Source: Pseudomonas fluorescens
Lineage (GTDB): Bacteria; Pseudomonadota; Gammaproteobacteria; Pseudomonadales; Pseudomonadaceae
Assembly: GCF_001708445.1 (NCBI RefSeq)
Contig: NZ_CP015637.1
Coordinates: forward strand, 5,209,001 to 5,273,000
DNA length: 64,000 bases
Reading direction: 5' to 3'
Of the stretch, positions 1 to 8,937 are shown one piece after another. The translations under genes and the position numbers were made by a program. Numbering within the stretch: the stretch's first letter is position 1; every line of letters begins with the position of its first letter. Below the pieces are notes generated by a model. It made no database searches. It was not told where the DNA came from and was given only the letters and a program-made list of their open reading frames with translations.

Positions 1-69
1 GCGGCGCGCCAGGTTTTACGGGGCATGGGCTGGAGTCTGCCTCAGATTCACGGAAACAAAGCGCGCACT

Positions 70-423
70 CTAACCGCTGTGCTCTACCGGGCGCCAGCCA
101 TGACGCTGAATATCCACGCGATTGTTCAGGATAGTGACACCTTCGCTGCGCAAACGCGCACGTTGCTCGTCGCCTGAGGCACTGCCCACTGGCAGGCTTA
201 TCCGACCGCCGGCACCCAGCACCCGGTGCCAGGGCAGGCGAGTGTCCTGCGGCAACTGGCTGAGCGTGCGTCCGACCCAGCGTGCCGCACGCCCCAACCC
301 GGCGAGGTGGGCCAGTTCACCGTAGCTCACCACATAACCTTCGGGTACTTGCGCCAGTGTCAGGTAAAGCGCGGTGCGGCGCATCTCGGCGGGGCTTTGC
401 GGGGTTTCATTGGGTGGGTTCAC
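70..423 (-). CDS. atl: Alkyltransferase-like protein (ATL), MGMT family
   Basis: A 117-residue protein with the C-terminal DNA-binding fold of O6-alkylguanine-DNA methyltransferases. The family active site Pro-Cys-His-Arg-Val appears here as PWHRV (about residues 63-67), so the methyl-accepting cysteine is replaced by tryptophan. That substitution is the mark of alkyltransferase-like proteins, which bind O6-alkylguanine lesions and pass them to nucleotide excision repair instead of repairing them directly. The VSYGELAHLAG stretch (about 32-42) corresponds to the recognition helix region, and the RAARWVGRTLS segment follows as in E. coli YbaZ. There is no N-terminal Ada domain. It is transcribed away from the DUF481 gene. 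The 69 bases between its stop and the window edge hold nothing I can identify. Confidence 0.88.
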   Translation of the reverse strand: MNPPNETPQSPAEMRRTALYLTLAQVPEGYVVSYGELAHLAGLGRAARWVGRTLSQLPQDTRLPWHRVLGAGGRISLPVGSASGDEQRARLRSEGVTILNNRVDIQRHGWRPVEHSG

Positions 424-578
424 TGGGGGGATATCCGTTCGGATCCTGGGTCGTTTTGTAAGAAGCGTCTGATAAGTATGCGGATGAGTATTGAACTCAA
501 TATAGATCCCCGAGTCAGTCGTAGCTATCTAATACGATAATCGTCCTTTTTCGCCAATCTTGAGCTCCTTAATCGCTT

Positions 579-1586
579 ATGTTGCCCAGAACCCTGCTGT
601 GCCTTGCTGTTCTCAGCGCTTCCGCGCCCTTGCTGGCTGATACCGTCTGGTTGAAGAACGGTGACCGCCTGACTGGCAAGATCAAAGTCTTCGACGGTGG
701 CAAGCTGCTGATCCAGACTGACTACGCGGGCGCGATCCCGGTGGACTGGAAGCAGGTGAAAACCCTGGAGAGTGACCAGGAGTTGCTGGTCAAGCAGGAT
801 GCCTATACCGGCGAGAAAGCCAAATCGTTAAAGGCCGCCGATGACGGCAAGGTGGTGCTGGCCAATGGCGAGGCGCCCAAGACCGTCGAACTGGCGAGCA
901 TCCAGCAGATCATCAAGCCCAAGCCGGTGATCGAAGACTTGGTATGGAAAGGCAATGTCGACATGGCACTGGACTACAGGCGTGCCGAGAAAGACACCAA
1001 TGACTACGACATCGACTTCAAGACCATCGCGCGCCATGGTCAATGGCGCCACACGGGGCAGGGCGAATACAACCGCGAGTTCCAGGACGACGTCACCACC
1101 ACCGACAACTGGGCCCTGGAGTACGACCTCGACCGCTTCCTGACCGAGCACTGGTTCTGGCAGGGGCGTCTGACCTACAAGCGCGACAAGGTTGAAGACC
1201 TGTCCCGTCAACGCACCGTGGGCACCGGCCCGGGCTACCAGTTCTGGGATGATGAGCTGGGGGCGTTCTCGCTGGGGTCGCTGGTCAACCGCACCGATTA
1301 CGAATACTCCGATGGCGGCAAGGACAACTTCTATTCCCTGGCCATGAAGTGGAACTACAACCGCTATCTGGTCGGCAAGACGGTCGAGTTCTTCACCAAC
1401 GGCGAAGTCGGCAAGCCCATCGGCGGCCCGTCCGAATATTCCCTCGATGCGGAAATGGGCCTGCGCTACAAAGTCACCGAGTGGGCCTCGCTCAACCTCA
1501 AGGCTGAACGCGACATTATCAGCGGCGAGTCGGAAAGCAGCTTGAGCAAGACCCGCTACACCGCGGGCTTTGGCGTCGCCTGGTAA
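579..1586 (+). CDS. DUF481 family outer-membrane protein (YdiY-like)
   Basis: A 335-residue protein with a clear signal peptide (hydrophobic residues 4-18, cleavage likely after LLADT-type Ala-Asp at about 20). The mature N-terminal part (about 22-115) starts with an SH3-like WLKNGDRLTGKI segment. The remainder is rich in alternating aromatic and charged strands (for example ALEYDLDRFL and LTYKRDKVEDL) and ends in a terminal aromatic residue (FGVAW), as expected for an outer-membrane beta-barrel of the DUF481 family. Function is unknown; relatives include E. coli YdiY. It is a single gene with about 114 bp to the next one. The start ATG at 579 gives a proper signal sequence; no strong Shine-Dalgarno is visible. 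Confidence 0.85.
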   Translation: MLPRTLLCLAVLSASAPLLADTVWLKNGDRLTGKIKVFDGGKLLIQTDYAGAIPVDWKQVKTLESDQELLVKQDAYTGEKAKSLKAADDGKVVLANGEAPKTVELASIQQIIKPKPVIEDLVWKGNVDMALDYRRAEKDTNDYDIDFKTIARHGQWRHTGQGEYNREFQDDVTTTDNWALEYDLDRFLTEHWFWQGRLTYKRDKVEDLSRQRTVGTGPGYQFWDDELGAFSLGSLVNRTDYEYSDGGKDNFYSLAMKWNYNRYLVGKTVEFFTNGEVGKPIGGPSEYSLDAEMGLRYKVTEWASLNLKAERDIISGESESSLSKTRYTAGFGVAW

Positions 1587-1700
1587 TCAGCTTGAACCCG
1601 CCCGCCGGGGTGCCGCTGGCAACCTGTGCGGATATTGATTACCTTGGGTTGAGATCCATTCCCATAGGCCAGGGCGGCCGAATACCCGAGGAGTCATACG

Positions 1701-2432
1701 TTGAGCGCGCACGTTGCCAAGAACGCCCGAGAGCTGTTGCTCAAGGAATACCGTGGGGCTCTCTCCACATTGTCCAAGGCCATGCCCGGCTTTCCCTTTG
1801 GTTCGGTGGTGCCCTATTGCCTGGACTCAGAAGGCCGGCCGCTGATCCTGATCAGCCGGATTGCCCAGCACACCCATAACCTGCAGAAAGATCCCAAGTG
1901 TTCGCTGCTGGTCGGCGAGCGCGAAGCGGATGATGTGCAGGCGGTGGGGCGCCTGACCTGCCTGGCCGAAGCCGAGAAGCTGGAGGAGGGCGCTGCGATT
2001 GAAGCGGCGGCCGAACGCTATTACCGCTACTTCCCCGAGTCGGCCAACTACCATAAGGCCCACGATTTCGACTTCTGGGTCCTCAAGCCGGTACGCCATC
2101 GTTATATCGGCGGGTTTGGCGCGATTCACTGGGTCGACCAACTGACCTTGGCCAATCCGTTCTTTGGTGCGGCCGAGCGCAGCATGATCGAGCACATGAA
2201 CAGCGATCACGCCAAGGCTATCGCGCATTACGTCGAACTGGCCGGCCTGCCGAACCACGAGCCTGCGCAACTGGCCGGCATCGACAGCGAGGGCATGCAC
2301 CTGCGTATCGGCCATGCCCTGCACTGGTTGCCCTTTGCCGAGCCTTGCAACACGCCGACACAAGTGCGCGAGGCCTTGGTTTTATTGGCTCACGCCGAGG
2401 TCTGGCCGAAAAAAGCCAGCGCTGAAGCTTGA
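1701..2432 (+). CDS. HugZ family heme-binding protein (PNPOx-like split barrel with DUF2470)
   Basis: A 243-residue protein. Residues about 10-150 match the pyridoxamine-5'-phosphate-oxidase-like split barrel (FPFGSVVPYCLDSEGRPLIL, then SRIAQHTHNL). The C-terminal part from about 160 is a DUF2470 domain with the typical ERSMIEHMNSDHAKA motif. Helicobacter HugZ of this architecture degrades heme, but many proteobacterial members are only known to bind it, so oxygenase activity here is inference. Start is TTG at 1701, chosen because GAGGAG-like purines lie just upstream and the family N-terminus begins there. No iron-regulatory site is evident nearby, so a role in iron supply cannot be read from context. 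Confidence 0.82.
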   Translation: MSAHVAKNARELLLKEYRGALSTLSKAMPGFPFGSVVPYCLDSEGRPLILISRIAQHTHNLQKDPKCSLLVGEREADDVQAVGRLTCLAEAEKLEEGAAIEAAAERYYRYFPESANYHKAHDFDFWVLKPVRHRYIGGFGAIHWVDQLTLANPFFGAAERSMIEHMNSDHAKAIAHYVELAGLPNHEPAQLAGIDSEGMHLRIGHALHWLPFAEPCNTPTQVREALVLLAHAEVWPKKASAEA

Positions 2433-2499
2433 ATTCACGAAATGGCGACGTCATCTAAGGTGGACTGGCAAGGCATTCTTGCGTTGAGGAAACAATTTG

Positions 2500-2976
2500 A
2501 TGCGCCCTTTTTTATTGCTCTTTCTGCTGTTCCCGGTGTTGGAGCTGTTCGTATTCGTTCAAGTCAGCGGTGCGATCGGGTTTTTCCCGGCTCTGCTGCT
2601 GATCATTCTCGGCTCGATGCTCGGCGTACTGGTACTGCGCGTCGCCGGCCTGGCCACGGCGCTGCGTGCCCGTGAAAGCCTGAATCGTGGTGAATTGCCG
2701 GCCCAGACCATGCTCGAAGGGCTGATGATGGCCTTGGCCGGTGGCCTATTGATCCTGCCGGGCTTTATCAGCGATGTGGTCGGCCTGGTCATGTTGCTGC
2801 CCTTCACCCGCAAGCTGCTGGCCGGCAAGATGCGCCAGCGCGCCGAAGAGGCTGCGATTCGCCAGCGCGCGTTTGCCGACGACCTGCAACCCCGTGGCGG
2901 CCCGGCTCCACGCCAGCCGTTGGGGCGCGAAGGTGATGTGATCGAAGGCGAGTTCGAGCATCGCGACAGCAAATAA
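2500..2976 (+). CDS. fxsA: FxsA family cytoplasmic membrane protein
   Basis: A 158-residue inner-membrane protein. The first 90 residues hold three or four hydrophobic helices, including the family motifs VFVQVSGAIGF and LLIILGSMLGV, and MMALAGGLLILPGFISDVVGL for the later helices. The tail from about 100 is charged, cytosolic and ends in EGEFEHRDSK. FxsA was named in E. coli for suppressing phage T7 exclusion by the F plasmid; its native job is unknown. ATG at 2500 is preferred over the in-frame TTG at 2497 because GAGGA at 2486-2490 is well spaced from it. A good terminator follows, separating it from groES. Confidence 0.9.
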   Translation: MRPFLLLFLLFPVLELFVFVQVSGAIGFFPALLLIILGSMLGVLVLRVAGLATALRARESLNRGELPAQTMLEGLMMALAGGLLILPGFISDVVGLVMLLPFTRKLLAGKMRQRAEEAAIRQRAFADDLQPRGGPAPRQPLGREGDVIEGEFEHRDSK

Positions 2977-2987
2977 CCGCTTCACCG

Positions 2988-3018
2988 ACACGGCACCTTC
3001 GGGTGCCGTGTTGCTTTT
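2988..3018 (+). terminator. Rho-independent terminator after fxsA
   Basis: A 10-bp perfect stem (ACACGGCACC / GGTGCCGTGT) closed by a TTCG tetraloop and followed by TGCTTTT, starting 11 bases after the fxsA stop. Confidence 0.85.
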
Positions 3019-3052
3019 CTGGACTGGCAAACGCAAAAAAATTCATTCCACG

Positions 3053-3084
3053 CCCCTTGTAATCAGCTGATGCGCCCTTATGTA
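3053..3084 (+). promoter_or_regulatory. Candidate sigma-32 heat-shock promoter of groES-groEL
   Basis: CCCCTTGTAA (near-match to the CTTGAA -35 box) is followed, 12 bases further on, by CCCTTATGTA (near-match to CCCCATNTA). It lies about 140 bp before groES in the only intergenic space available for the operon promoter. Pseudomonas groE is known to be sigma-32 dependent. No CIRCE/HrcA inverted repeat is visible. Confidence 0.55.
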
Positions 3085-3222
3085 ACGGTCACCGCAAGGT
3101 TTCTGGTGGCGACACCAGACAGACTTCCGCGTTTCGCCCAGCGAACCGCGACCGGCACCGCCGGATTTAACCTGCCGGTACTGACACCGGCCGATGAAAA
3201 ACACAATTAGGAGAGATCGACA

Positions 3223-3519
3223 ATGAGCAAGCTTCGTCCTCTGCACGACCGCGTCGTTATCCGTCGCAGCGAAGAAGAAAAGAAAACCGCTGGCGGTATC
3301 GTTCTGCCAGGTTCGGCTGCTGAAAAAGCCAACCACGGTGTGATCGTCGCTGCAGGCCCAGGCAAGACTCTGGAAAACGGTGACGTACGTGCGCTGGCCG
3401 TTAAAGTCGGTGACAAAGTCGTATTCGGCCCTTACTCCGGCAGCAACACTGTGAAAGTCGACGGCGAAGACCTTCTGGTTATGGCTGAGAACGAGATTCT
3501 CGCCGTTCTGGAAGACTGA
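3223..3519 (+). CDS. groES: Co-chaperonin GroES
   Basis: A 98-residue GroES (family about 95-97). It opens with [13 protein letters not shown], carries the mobile-loop sequence [14 protein letters not shown] (about 17-32) that contacts GroEL, and ends with ILAVLED. It forms the heptameric lid of the GroEL folding chamber in the cytosol. AGGAGAG lies 8-14 bases upstream of the ATG. groEL follows after 50 bp, so the two are one operon, with the candidate heat-shock promoter at 3053. Confidence 0.98.
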   Translation: MSKLRPLHDRVVIRRSEEEKKTAGGIVLPGSAAEKANHGVIVAAGPGKTLENGDVRALAVKVGDKVVFGPYSGSNTVKVDGEDLLVMAENEILAVLED

Positions 3520-3557
3520 TTTCCCCGCTCATTTTCCCGTTACTACAAAGTATTTAA

Positions 3558-5216
<1,659 letters not shown>

Positions 5217-5238
5217 GCCAGCCTTACCCGGCTAATAA

Positions 5239-5274
5239 AAACCCCGCCTGCAGTGATGCAGGCGGGGTTTTTTA
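5239..5274 (+). terminator. Rho-independent terminator after groEL
   Basis: A 14-bp perfect stem (AAACCCCGCCTGCA with its complement) around GTGA, followed by a run of T, 22 bp after the groEL stop. The A-run before the stem means it could also stop minus-strand transcription coming from the PAP2 gene. Confidence 0.92.
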
Positions 5275-5315
5275 TGGCCCTCAGGAAACGCCGGCGGTTG
5301 ACTGAATGAGCCGGT

Positions 5316-6053
5316 CTACGGATTCACTGCCTGAGTATTTGCCGCCTCAACGCGTGATGGCCGATAGAGCAACAGGCAGTACAGCCCCAGGCAGATCAGC
5401 CAGCAGAAAATCGCCGTCCATACGTTATGGGAAAAAAAGTGCGCGCCTTGCAGCATGCGGCTCACTGAAAAAACGCTACCCAGCGCAACAGCAAAGATGA
5501 ACGCCTTGCGCGCCATCCGCGGCCGCCGATCCCGTAGTGCAAAGAACCAGGCGAACAGGGCAAACCCGGTAGCCGCATGACCGCCCGGCCAGCAGCGCCC
5601 GGGTTTGTCGGTGGGTGGGCGTGGGCTGAGCAGTTCGCTATAGGTTTCCTGGCCGCCGAATTCCTTGAGGCTCCAGGGGCACTGTACGGCAGTGATGGTT
5701 TTCAACGGCGAGACGAAGGCGGTGGCCAGGCCCAGGGACAGCACCAGGCACACCAGCTCGCGGCGGTACGGCTTGAGCCGTTGCAGGATGAACGTGCCGA
5801 TAAGCCCCAGAATTGCCAGCACTGAAAACAGGATCACCAGCTGTTTAGCGCGGTCATGCAGGATGTCTTCGAGGAAGAAGCTGTAGCGGCCGATGAAGCC
5901 GCCGTCCGCCGCGTTGTAGAAGCGCTTGGCGAGGTCCATGTCCAGCGATGTCAGCTCCAGCAACAGCATCAGGAGCGCAGCCACGGCGGGGATGCCCAGG
6001 CACAGCCAGAAATTCAGAGGTTTGGAAACCGGCACTGCAGAGGTGGATGGCAT
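5316..6053 (-). CDS. PAP2-family membrane phosphatase
   Basis: A 245-residue integral membrane protein with about six hydrophobic segments. It has the PAP2 signature blocks: KPGRCWPGGHAATGF (about 150-164) with the catalytic His, and SRMLQGAHFFSHN (about 197-209) with the second His; the first block is represented by the SPLKTITAVQCPW region. Family members remove phosphate from lipid pyrophosphates (undecaprenyl-PP, lipid A 1- or 4'-phosphate). The tight link to an LTA-synthase-like gene and colRS makes an envelope-lipid substrate likely, but which one cannot be told from sequence. A terminator-like hairpin lies between it and the upstream gene, so its expression may rest on read-through or a promoter inside that gene. 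Confidence 0.85.
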   Translation of the reverse strand: MPSTSAVPVSKPLNFWLCLGIPAVAALLMLLLELTSLDMDLAKRFYNAADGGFIGRYSFFLEDILHDRAKQLVILFSVLAILGLIGTFILQRLKPYRRELVCLVLSLGLATAFVSPLKTITAVQCPWSLKEFGGQETYSELLSPRPPTDKPGRCWPGGHAATGFALFAWFFALRDRRPRMARKAFIFAVALGSVFSVSRMLQGAHFFSHNVWTAIFCWLICLGLYCLLLYRPSRVEAANTQAVNP

Positions 6054-6068
6054 GGTGAACCCTGGAAA

Positions 6069-6100
6069 AAAGTCCCGTACTCAGCGGTACGGGACGTTTT
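6069..6100 (-). terminator. Terminator-like hairpin between the LTA-synthase-like gene and the PAP2 gene
   Basis: Read on the minus strand, GTCCCGTAC and GTACGGGAC form a 9-bp perfect stem followed directly by six T. It sits 2 bp after the LTA-synthase-like stop and only 15 bp before the PAP2 start codon, so it would stop or attenuate transcription into the PAP2 gene. Confidence 0.8.
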
Positions 6101-6102
6101 GG

Positions 6103-8052
6103 TTAGCGCGTGCTCAGTGCCGGGGCCTCGTCCTTGGGTGCCCTCCAGCCCAGCAACTGTTGTTTGAAGCCGTAGCTCGCGGCCTGGTAGTAGGTAATCG
6201 CGCGCTGGATCAGCGGATCATCACTGCCGACCCGCAGTTCCTGGCTCTCACCCAGGGCCTGGTCGTGGCGGCGCAGGCCCTGGCGTGGGCTGAGGATCGC
6301 CAGGTCCTTGCCGTCGAATAACCCCAGGTGCTGGTAGTTGCCGACCACTACCCGAGGTGGCAATGGGTTGTCTTGCAACAGGTTGCGGCCGAAGAAGGTT
6401 GACTCGTAGCTCAGGTTGATCAGGCCCAGCAGGGTTGGCGCGAGGTCGATCTGGCTAGCCAGTTGCGCGTTTTCCCGGGCGTCGATCAGCTTGGGTGCAT
6501 AGATGAACAGCGGAATCTGGTAGTTGATGATGGGCAGGTCTTCCTTGCCCGCGCTGCCGGCGGTGTGGTCGGCGACGAACACGAAGATGGTGTTATCGAA
6601 CCAGGGTTTCTGGCGTGCAGCTTCCAGGAACTGGCCGATGGCGTGGTCGGTGTACTTCACTGCGCCGTCGCGGCCATTGCCGGATTTGATATCGATGCGC
6701 CCGTCCGGGTAGGTGTAGGGGCGATGGTTGGAAGTGGTCATCAGTTGCAGCAAGAACGGCTGTTGCTTGGCGTAGTCGGCATCAGCCAGCTTCAAGGTTT
6801 GTTTGTAGAGGTCCTCGTCAGCCATGCCCCAGGCGTTTTTGAAGGAGATTTCCGATTCGGGCACGCTGCTCTGGTCGACCACGCGATAACCGTTACCGCT
6901 GAAGAATGCGTTCATGTTGTCGAAGTAGCCACGGCCGCCGTAGACAAACACGCTGTCATAACCGATGGCACTGAGCTGCTGGCCCAGGCTGGCGAAACCG
7001 CTTTCACGGCCAATGCGCTTGACGATAGAGCGCCCAGGCGTCGGTGGAATCGCCAGGGTGATCGCCTCCAGGCCTCGGTCGGTACGGGTACCGGTGGCGT
7101 AGAAGTTATTGAAATACAGGCTTTGTTGGCGCAGTGCATCGAGGTTGGGCGTAAGGTTGCGCCCGTCGCCATTGCTGCCCATGTACTTGGCGCTGAAGCT
7201 TTCAATGGTCACCAGCACGATATTGGGTTTGCGCAACGTGCCTGGGTTGGTGATGGCGCGGCGGACATCCAGCGGGTCCTGACCGATAAAACGGGCATTC
7301 GGTTCGCTGAGTTCGGCGCGCAATTGCTTGGCCACCACGTCGGTCGACAGGCTTTTATAGAACTGCGAGTAATCCAGCTCGTTGTTACGGAACGCGGCGA
7401 AGAACTGATAGGGGCCATTGCTCGCCAGTTCGTTCATGTAGGCATTGCCGCCCTGGGCGCGTGGGCTGTCCTGGCTGATCAGTTGCAGGCTCAGACCGGC
7501 GACGACCAGCAACGCCAGGGCATTCAGCAGGCGGCCACGCATCGGCGGCAGTGGTGCGTTCAGCGCGGCATTGAACGGTTTGCGCAAGGCCAGGCTCAGC
7601 ACGATGGCGAGCATTGCCAGCAAGCTGAGCAACTTGCCGATCGGGTAGGACTCCAGCAGGTTATTCAATACCTCGTTGGAATACACCAGGTAGTCGACGG
7701 CGATAAAGTTGAAGCGCACGCCGAATTCATCCCAGAACAGCCATTCGGCCACTGAGGTAAACAGCATTGCAAACACGCTGATGGTGAGCACCGCTTGCAG
7801 GAACCAACGGTGACCGCGGCGACGCCACAGCGCCGGTGGGCACAGCAGCAGGTACAAGCCCAAGGGCAGGGCGGCGTAGGTCAGGAAACCCAGGTCGTAC
7901 AGCAAACCCACGCCGAATACCGGCAGCAGGTTGCCGCCGACTTCATCCAGGTGAGTGACGAGCAGCACACTGCGTGTGAGCAGGAAAATAACCAGCCAGG
8001 TACCCGTTACCAGCAGCAGATAGCGCATAGGCGCTGTTTTGAGAAACCCCAT
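6103..8052 (-). CDS. LTA-synthase-family membrane phosphotransferase (alkaline-phosphatase fold)
   Basis: A 649-residue protein with five hydrophobic helices in the first 200 residues and a large periplasmic sulfatase/LTA-synthase domain (about 270-600). Catalytic features are visible: VTIESFSAKYMG with the metal-binding Glu, GTRTDRGLEA with the nucleophile Thr, and VFVADHTAG with Asp-His metal ligands. The Gram-positive enzymes add glycerol phosphate to lipids; Gram-negative relatives (OpgB, EptA-like) put phospho-substituents on periplasmic glucans or LPS. Here the product is unknown. AAGGAAG lies 8 bases before the ATG. A ColR-type box is found about 70 bp upstream on the same strand, which with the neighbouring colRS suggests ColR control. 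Confidence 0.87.
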   Translation of the reverse strand: MGFLKTAPMRYLLLVTGTWLVIFLLTRSVLLVTHLDEVGGNLLPVFGVGLLYDLGFLTYAALPLGLYLLLCPPALWRRRGHRWFLQAVLTISVFAMLFTSVAEWLFWDEFGVRFNFIAVDYLVYSNEVLNNLLESYPIGKLLSLLAMLAIVLSLALRKPFNAALNAPLPPMRGRLLNALALLVVAGLSLQLISQDSPRAQGGNAYMNELASNGPYQFFAAFRNNELDYSQFYKSLSTDVVAKQLRAELSEPNARFIGQDPLDVRRAITNPGTLRKPNIVLVTIESFSAKYMGSNGDGRNLTPNLDALRQQSLYFNNFYATGTRTDRGLEAITLAIPPTPGRSIVKRIGRESGFASLGQQLSAIGYDSVFVYGGRGYFDNMNAFFSGNGYRVVDQSSVPESEISFKNAWGMADEDLYKQTLKLADADYAKQQPFLLQLMTTSNHRPYTYPDGRIDIKSGNGRDGAVKYTDHAIGQFLEAARQKPWFDNTIFVFVADHTAGSAGKEDLPIINYQIPLFIYAPKLIDARENAQLASQIDLAPTLLGLINLSYESTFFGRNLLQDNPLPPRVVVGNYQHLGLFDGKDLAILSPRQGLRRHDQALGESQELRVGSDDPLIQRAITYYQAASYGFKQQLLGWRAPKDEAPALSTR

Positions 8053-8119
8053 GTCATCTTCCTTATATCAATGGGTGGCGATCTTCGGCCTGACACTGTA
8101 GTCAGTTTGTGAAGCTATA

Positions 8120-8135
8120 GTGAAAAACTCGTTGG
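8120..8135 (-). promoter_or_regulatory. Candidate ColR binding site upstream of the LTA-synthase-like gene
   Basis: The minus strand reads CCAACGAGTTTTTCAC. As I recall it, the ColR motif described in P. putida is YYNA(C/G)NNYTTTTTCAC; this site departs at one position (G before the T run). It is about 68 bp upstream of the minus-strand ATG and about 120 bp upstream of colR on the other strand. Confidence 0.55.
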
Positions 8136-8253
8136 TTTATTTAATCGGTTGAAAACCTTTATCGACGCGCCCCTCAGCTCTATCCCTGCGTCCCACTTGG
8201 CCTTAAGCTGCGCGAGCCAACACGGTCGTCACGAAAGTACGGAGACACTGCCC

Positions 8254-8937
8254 ATGCGAATTTTATTGGTTGAAGACAACCGCGATATTCTGGCCAACCT
8301 GGCGGATTACCTGGGCCTCAAGGGCTACACCGTGGACTGCGCGCAGGACGGTTTATCGGGCCTGCACCTGGCCGCCACCGAGCACTACGACCTGATCGTG
8401 CTCGACATCATGCTGCCTGGCATCGATGGCTACACCCTGTGCAAACGCCTGCGCGAAGACGCGCGGCGTGATACGCCGGTGATCATGCTCACCGCCCGTG
8501 ACCAGCTGGATGACCGGCTGCAGGGCTTCAAGTCCGGCGCCGATGACTATCTGCTCAAGCCGTTCGCCCTGTCGGAGCTGGCTGCACGCATTGAAGCTGT
8601 GCTGCGCCGTGCCCAGGGTGGTGGGCGGCGGGCCCTGCAGGTGGCCGACTTGCATTACGACCTCGATACCCTGGAAGTCACCCGCGAAGGGCGCCTGCTC
8701 AAACTCAACCCGGTGGGCCTGAAGCTGCTGGCGGTATTGATGCAGAAAAGCCCTCACGTGCTGCGTCGGGAAATTCTCGAAGAAGCGCTGTGGGGCGACG
8801 ATTGCCCGGACAGTGACAGCCTGCGCAGTCACGTCCACCAGTTGCGCCAGGTGATCGATAAACCGTTCGCCAAGCCATTGCTGCAAACCGTGCACGGCGT
8901 GGGTTACCGCCTGGCCGAGGGTCGTGATGGAGTTTAA
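8254..8937 (+). CDS. colR: Response regulator ColR (OmpR/PhoB type)
   Basis: A 227-residue response regulator. The receiver domain (1-120) shows the acidic pocket VEDN, the phosphorylated Asp in DLIVLDIMLPG and the conserved Lys in LLKPFAL. A C-terminal winged helix (about 130-222) ends in QTVHGVGYRLAEG. Start ATG at 8254 is chosen because the receiver begins MRILLVEDNRD there and GGAGA lies 8 bases upstream; the longer frame from 8149 adds unrelated residues. It overlaps colS by 11 bp. In P. putida and P. aeruginosa ColR activates LPS-modifying and membrane-maintenance genes on zinc or iron stress; the sequence agreement and the downstream operon support the same role here. Confidence 0.93.
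   Translation: MRILLVEDNRDILANLADYLGLKGYTVDCAQDGLSGLHLAATEHYDLIVLDIMLPGIDGYTLCKRLREDARRDTPVIMLTARDQLDDRLQGFKSGADDYLLKPFALSELAARIEAVLRRAQGGGRRALQVADLHYDLDTLEVTREGRLLKLNPVGLKLLAVLMQKSPHVLRREILEEALWGDDCPDSDSLRSHVHQLRQVIDKPFAKPLLQTVHGVGYRLAEGRDGV

Noticed and set aside
3000..3222. CIRCE (HrcA) operator before groES
   Set aside because: No TTAGCACTC-N9-GAGTGCTAA type inverted repeat is present; a sigma-32 type promoter is the better reading.
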